DNA of 64,000 nt from the NCBI GenBank assembly GCA_001051155.2, contig JYIP02000007.1, positions 1,924,342-1,988,341 on the forward strand, in the 5' to 3' direction. The stretch comes from Chrysoporthe austroafricana. Taxonomy: Eukaryota > Ascomycota > Sordariomycetes > Diaporthales > Cryphonectriaceae. Below are positions 59,982 to 64,000 of the stretch, in pieces; position 1 is the stretch's first letter, and each line of letters starts with the position of its first letter. Under the pieces are notes generated by a model, which was not told where the DNA came from, did no database searches, and worked only from the letters and a program-made list of their open reading frames with translations. The position numbers and the translations under genes were made by a program.

Positions 59982-61265
59982 GAAATTTTGGGAATCGGAT
60001 TGAAATGTAACGACTTGTAGAGTATCTATCTGTTATTATATTAAGATGTGGCCATGGCTCGACAGGCTTGTATTACTTCTCCTAGAGAGAGAAGAACTTG
60101 GCACGAACGTGCACGGGAATCACCCAAGTTTATATGTACAGAGGCGAGTGTCGATAAGACAAACCTCCTCTCCAATTAATCCCAGCGCATTTGGCTCACT
60201 TCAGCACGGAATTCTCTCGAGAGTATCCAGGCTAGAGTCCAAGACTATCTCGCTTAGCTGAATAATAGGAACCGCTGCAGCTGGTGCCGGGTCGGAAGAG
60301 CTGCCGTAGAATTTCAGTGTCGTCTTTGAAGACGAAATGTTGGTTTCTAAGAAATCAGATGCCTCGTCAGCACCGGAAGCAGTGCCCTGCGACCCGGCAT
60401 AGCTTTTAGTTGGAAGGGGATAAAAAGACCGGCTCTGCCCCGCGCCTTAGAGAAGCTCAGGCCGAGGTGCCCGAAGAGAGGTTCTGACTGAGAGCTTCAG
60501 AGGCTCTATGCCTTGGCGATGAGGTCAATGGTCACGAACGTCAAGTTGAATATGTGGCTGCTCACGGTCTTAAAACCAGGATTTCATTCCTATGTTGTAC
60601 CCTCCCTTGGTTGGAAGCGTCGCCACGCCGTCACTTAAAGCAAGAGGCTGCTCACCAGGTCTGATGTCCCATGGAGTCGGTGCTGAGCTGCCCCAGACAC
60701 AAGTGTTTCCTGTGCTGGGATTCTGTGTATCAAATAGTCTAAGAATGCGGCATAGGGTGGAGGGCACTACGAGGTCCAAAGAAGATGAATGTTTGCTTCA
60801 AAAGCTTTTGCGTTCAAAGTGGCCGTGGAAAAATTTCTCGTAGGCAAGGTAAACAAGTGGTTGCACTTTCCCTTGCCCACAGCAACGAAACAGGCATCGT
60901 CATAGGTGGTGGTGAACAATCCACATTACACCGGACACTACGATGCAAACATCTTTCCAGGTACAAGATCCTAGGGACTGATTCATCTGCAATTTCCAAG
61001 GCGCTCATCCACAATCGTGTAGGAGCAATGTGTCCAGATACATGACCACAGAAAAGCTTTCTAATCTAGACCCCATGCGATTCAAGCTTCTTTAATCACA
61101 TTATAGACACCAAAGAAACGAAGACATTGGTCGAGGTAATCTGGTTGAGTTAATTGTGCCTAGGGGAGCTGCTGCAGTAACAATGCACACCAACAACCTC
61201 CTGATGAAATATCCTGTCCCGTTCGTGTCGGTGTTAGCAATGCACCAAAACTCCCTATCTTTATT
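59982..61265. other. Region without a firm gene; weak minus-strand frames
   Basis: Mostly non-coding. Minus-strand frames at 60570-60779 (reading NTCVWGSSAPTPWDIRPGEQ) and 60814-61014 look protein-like but could not be joined with clear splice sites. Possibly relics. Confidence 0.35.
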
Positions 61266-61595
61266 CTAGCAGGAAAAAAAAACCCCCGTGATCTTTACAA
61301 ACCTATTTTGAGCCAGACACCTGAGGTCACAGTCGCATTTGTTACACACCCGGCACTTTATCTTCTCGGCCTCATCTGATCGTTCAAGACAGCGAACACA
61401 GATGCGTTGCCTGACGCAGGTGTCGTACTGCAGGCTCGCGCAGAGGGAACCGGGGTCGCCTGGTTTGCTGCAGCGCTTCGTTCTGCATGCGGAGGCTGGC
61501 AGTGGATCACTATTCTCAAGCACTGAGCAAACATCCCGCCATAGCACCACAATTCTAGCTCCGAGCTCGCGATCCCAGGATCAGAACTGTTACAA
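61266..61595 (-). CDS. Cys-rich open frame, possible zinc-binding exon
   Basis: The minus frame has about a dozen cysteines in 60 residues, in paired arrangements: CRTKRC, CVRQRICVRC, CRVCNKCDCDLRC. It has no ATG of its own; it is open from a TGA near 61590 to TAG at 61266. The last 13 codons include a GTTTGTAAAG stretch that could be a donor, so the true exon may end at about LRCLAQNR. The spacing suggests metal binding or disulfides, but no named finger fits. I do not recognise the family. It may belong to a larger, spliced minus-strand gene. Confidence 0.35.
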
Positions 61596-62189
61596 TCTTA
61601 TCAGAGGAAAGAAGACTAGCACCATTACAGCATTACCTTGATCTCGGCACTCAACCTGCTCGCCAGACACGCCGGATGGACCCAAAAAAGTATCATTCAA
61701 GCACTTGAAAGCTTCGAAAGAACATAGTATGCAGACAATAAGAGCATGAAGATAACGTATGAAGATTAACGATGGAGGCGTCGATATTTTAAAAGGGTGG
61801 GAGCCCTAGCAAATATGTTTTGCGTTTTGGCCAGCCTGCAATCTACCTGAAATAAAAACAGGATGACAGGATATAAGTCTAGAGAGGTCACTACCATGCA
61901 AAATACAATTAATATGCCGAATGCAGCACTTCGTCGTCTTGACTTAAAGTTGGTGTGCTAGTGCATAGCAAAGGTGACGTTGTCCAGCCTGGCCAATCAG
62001 GTGTAACACAATGGGCCCCACATACGAGGCTACACTATCCAGTAGGCCCCAGCCTCGTCGGGCCAGGTCACTTTCAGACTCTTTGAGGCCTGTAACTTCT
62101 TTTTTATCGGGGGGAACGTCAGCTCCGAGTACCCCTAAGCCTCTCGCTGATAAAACGTTCTCACCCTCCTCCCTCACCTATTTCTACCG
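61596..62189. other. Intergenic region
   Basis: No supported gene; 3' flank of the AP endonuclease gene. Confidence 0.5.
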
Positions 62190-63422
62190 TCATTCGCTCA
62201 ACCTCACCTTCACACAAAGGGGGACATGATCACTTGTCCCCCGCTCCTGCGGTGAGTCAAATATATCCGCATCAAGGACCCTGCTCGCGTCGAAAAGACT
62301 TTTCGAGACGATGACGAGATCAACCCGGTCGCAGCTCGCCCCCCACTCGCCCCCGCCGCGCGGATGATACGTATACCTCCGCTCCTTTCCGCGCAAGGCC
62401 CGGAAGGCATCGACGCCGTCGAAAGACGCGCCGCCGCTGGTCGCTACCGAGCCGGTAGGACTCATCCTCTCACCCAGATACGCTTCAGATCTCGCATTGT
62501 CCTCATCGCTGAAAAACTTCCGATTAAAGTCCGCCCTGTTCACGCAGTGCTGCCGCGGGTACGTCCTGAGGCCGGGCAGCCCGTCCAGCCGGCCCCGCGC
62601 GACGTTCAGGTCCCCCGCGACGATGACCTCGAATCCCCGCCGCTCGAGGCCTAGGCACTCGTCACGCAGGTACCTGTGGAAGCGCAGCTTGTGGTCGTGG
62701 CGCGTACTGACGACCGCCCCCGTGTCCGGCGAGCGGTAGGGCGCGCCGGTGCCGTTGACGGCATAGATGTTGAGGAGCGCGAGCGGCTGCCCTGCCTCGT
62801 GGCCCTCTTCCTGCGGCCGCCGGAGCTCGACGATCGTCGCGCGACCCTCGAGGTCCCAGTCTGCGTGCCGGACGCTCGCGACTTGCCGGCTGGCGAAGTC
62901 CTCGCGCAGGAGGGTCCCCACACCGTAGAGCCTGCCGCCGAAGCCGCGGGCGTTGTGCTTGTCTCGCGGGAGATTGACGTCGAGTGTGTATGAGGTGGCT
63001 GGTGCAAGCGCATCATCGGCTCCGAGAGGAGTATTGACGACGGTGAGTAGGGCGGCAGGGGTCTTCTTATCCGACGGGCTAATCTTCAGCTCCTGCAGAA
63101 AGAGAACCTGGGGCCAGCAGTGTCTCTGCAGGAACTCCCGCAGTGGGCTGCCGGTGAAAGTTGGTCCCGCGCCATTCGTGGCCGCCGAGCTTCCTTGGCC
63201 ATTCTTCAACTGCTGGCCCACCGGCTTGAAGAACGACGTAATTGGCGCTGTTGACGCCGGGAGGAATGGCTCAATGCCGTTGATGTTCCATGAGAAGATC
63301 CGCGCGCATATCTCTCCCGCACCACTCATACCGGATCTTGTTGGCTGAGATTCCAGGCTCCCTTCATGTTCACTCTGGATCCTTTGCCGTTTGAAAGGAG
63401 GCGGGCTGATGTCTCTGTCCAT
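62190..63422 (-). CDS. ExoIII-family AP endonuclease (endonuclease/exonuclease/phosphatase fold)
   Basis: Protein of 410 aa, expected to incise DNA at abasic sites in base-excision repair in the nucleus or mitochondria. Seen in order: the metal-site FSWNINGIEP with Asn46, LFLQELKIS with Glu111, LLNIYAVNGTG (the catalytic Tyr loop), VIVAGDLNVARG (Asp/Asn pair), CDRVDLVIVS, and the terminal GTSDHVPLCVKV with the catalytic Asp-His pair. All catalytic positions are present. The N-terminus has a KRQR basic patch fitting nuclear import. It ends right after the catalytic core, so it lacks the GRF zinc finger of Apn2 and is closer to a single-domain ExoIII/APE1 type. The start at 63422 (MDRDISPPPF) is preferred over 63536, whose extra 38 residues do not resemble family members. 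No intron is needed. Confidence 0.88.
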   Translation of the reverse strand: MDRDISPPPFKRQRIQSEHEGSLESQPTRSGMSGAGEICARIFSWNINGIEPFLPASTAPITSFFKPVGQQLKNGQGSSAATNGAGPTFTGSPLREFLQRHCWPQVLFLQELKISPSDKKTPAALLTVVNTPLGADDALAPATSYTLDVNLPRDKHNARGFGGRLYGVGTLLREDFASRQVASVRHADWDLEGRATIVELRRPQEEGHEAGQPLALLNIYAVNGTGAPYRSPDTGAVVSTRHDHKLRFHRYLRDECLGLERRGFEVIVAGDLNVARGRLDGLPGLRTYPRQHCVNRADFNRKFFSDEDNARSEAYLGERMSPTGSVATSGGASFDGVDAFRALRGKERRYTYHPRGGGEWGASCDRVDLVIVSKSLFDASRVLDADIFDSPQERGTSDHVPLCVKVRLSE

Positions 63423-63895
63423 TTCCACCCGCTTATGCCTGTAGCTTCTATGCGAGTTCGAATTTGTGACACACCGGTTAAGGCTTCTCAACGATCTTCC
63501 TCGCTCATATAGATTTGACTTTAAAACCGATTTCACAATAGATATAGCTTTTCATTCGGATGAATTCACGCTATCATGCCAAGGGACGGGTGCTAGGCGA
63601 AGTTATTCGGCGGAAGCTGACCAAAGTGACGTCACAGATATAGAAAGTTCTACTTTAACTAAAAGCAGTTCCATTCTAAAATCTACATATTCACCAAAGT
63701 AAGACACGCACACACACACGGTGCGCAATATGGGCTCCATGGGTAGAAGCGTTCAAGGGACGATGTTGATGGATGTGGCTAAATATGACAACTTTGCCTG
63801 AGTATGTATATGTGACGAAGATGGCTTACCCATACTGCACATTGTCACTACTTAGTTGGTGCTCCCAAGATCTTCACTCTTTTTCCTGAGGGTGG
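63423..63895. other. Intergenic region between two minus-strand genes
   Basis: Contains the AP endonuclease promoter and a short (CA)n tract near 63706-63718. No gene. Confidence 0.5.
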
Positions 63896-64000
63896 CTAGC
63901 GCAGCATATGGAGGGCCTCGAACGCTGGACGAAGCGACTCCAGTTCCTCCGGAAGAGGAACGATGACGTTGAACCACGGGCCCTTGAAATGGCAGTTGTC
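63896..64000 (-). CDS. C-terminal end of an unidentified protein, cut by the window edge
   Basis: The last 34 codons and stop of a minus-strand frame that enters from beyond position 64000. The reading begins DNCHFKGPWFNVIVPLPEEL and ends EALHMLR-stop. Codon use and sequence are protein-like. The fragment is too short for me to name a family. Confidence 0.5.
   Translation of the reverse strand, partial: DNCHFKGPWFNVIVPLPEELESLRPAFEALHMLR

Overview
The window looks like nuclear DNA of a filamentous ascomycete, probably a Sordariomycete. Genes are interrupted by short introns (48-107 bp) with GT..AG ends, and one carries a perfect TACTAAC branch site. Coding exons prefer codons ending in G or C. 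The recognisable products are typical of Pezizomycotina: CRY-DASH photolyase/cryptochrome, Est1-type protein, SUR7/PalI protein, GH17 glucanase and a microsomal P450. There are no operons, and gene density is low: about a dozen supportable genes in 64 kb. The rest is long, mostly non-coding sequence with homopolymer tracts and scattered decayed open frames, as expected of a genome with gene-poor blocks.

Left part (0.7-12.0 kb): a three-exon SF1 (UPF1/DNA2-NAM7-like) helicase on +; a possible small membrane ORF on -; a GC-rich stretch without genes; a two-exon CRY-DASH gene on + with an RGG-rich tail; and, convergent to it, a two-exon mitochondrial hot-dog thioesterase on -. Then comes a gene-poor block of 11 kb (12.0-23.4 kb) with only relic-like open frames. 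An Est1-type DNA/RNA-binding protein (23.4-25.7 kb, +) follows, and then a second poor block of almost 10 kb.

Middle part (35.4-44.6 kb): two genes on + for disordered Tyr/Ser/Gln-rich proteins of unknown function, separated by an AT-rich desert that holds a strong imperfect palindrome. Next are the last two exons of an unrecognised minus-strand gene whose splice sites join open frames, and an intron-containing tRNA, best read as tRNA-Ile(UAU).

Right part (45.3-64 kb): a secreted GH17 beta-1,3-glucanase (+), a C2H2 zinc-finger protein (+), a small single-pass membrane protein (-), a four-exon SUR7/PalI four-TM protein (+), a two-exon cytochrome P450 (+) behind a 23-bp tandem repeat, weak minus-strand candidates at 59-61.6 kb including a Cys-rich one, an ExoIII-family AP endonuclease (-), and the C-terminal end of an unidentified minus-strand gene cut by the window edge.

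The genes do not form a pathway or a recognisable biosynthetic cluster; most look like independent housekeeping or cell-wall/membrane genes. I did not find a convincing new multi-gene system. The most interesting leads are the disordered-protein pair around the palindrome-bearing desert, the hidden spliced gene at 42.9-43.4 kb, the Cys-rich open frame at 61.3-61.6 kb and the relic field at 19-22.4 kb. All intron boundaries were assigned by eye from splice signals and frame continuity.
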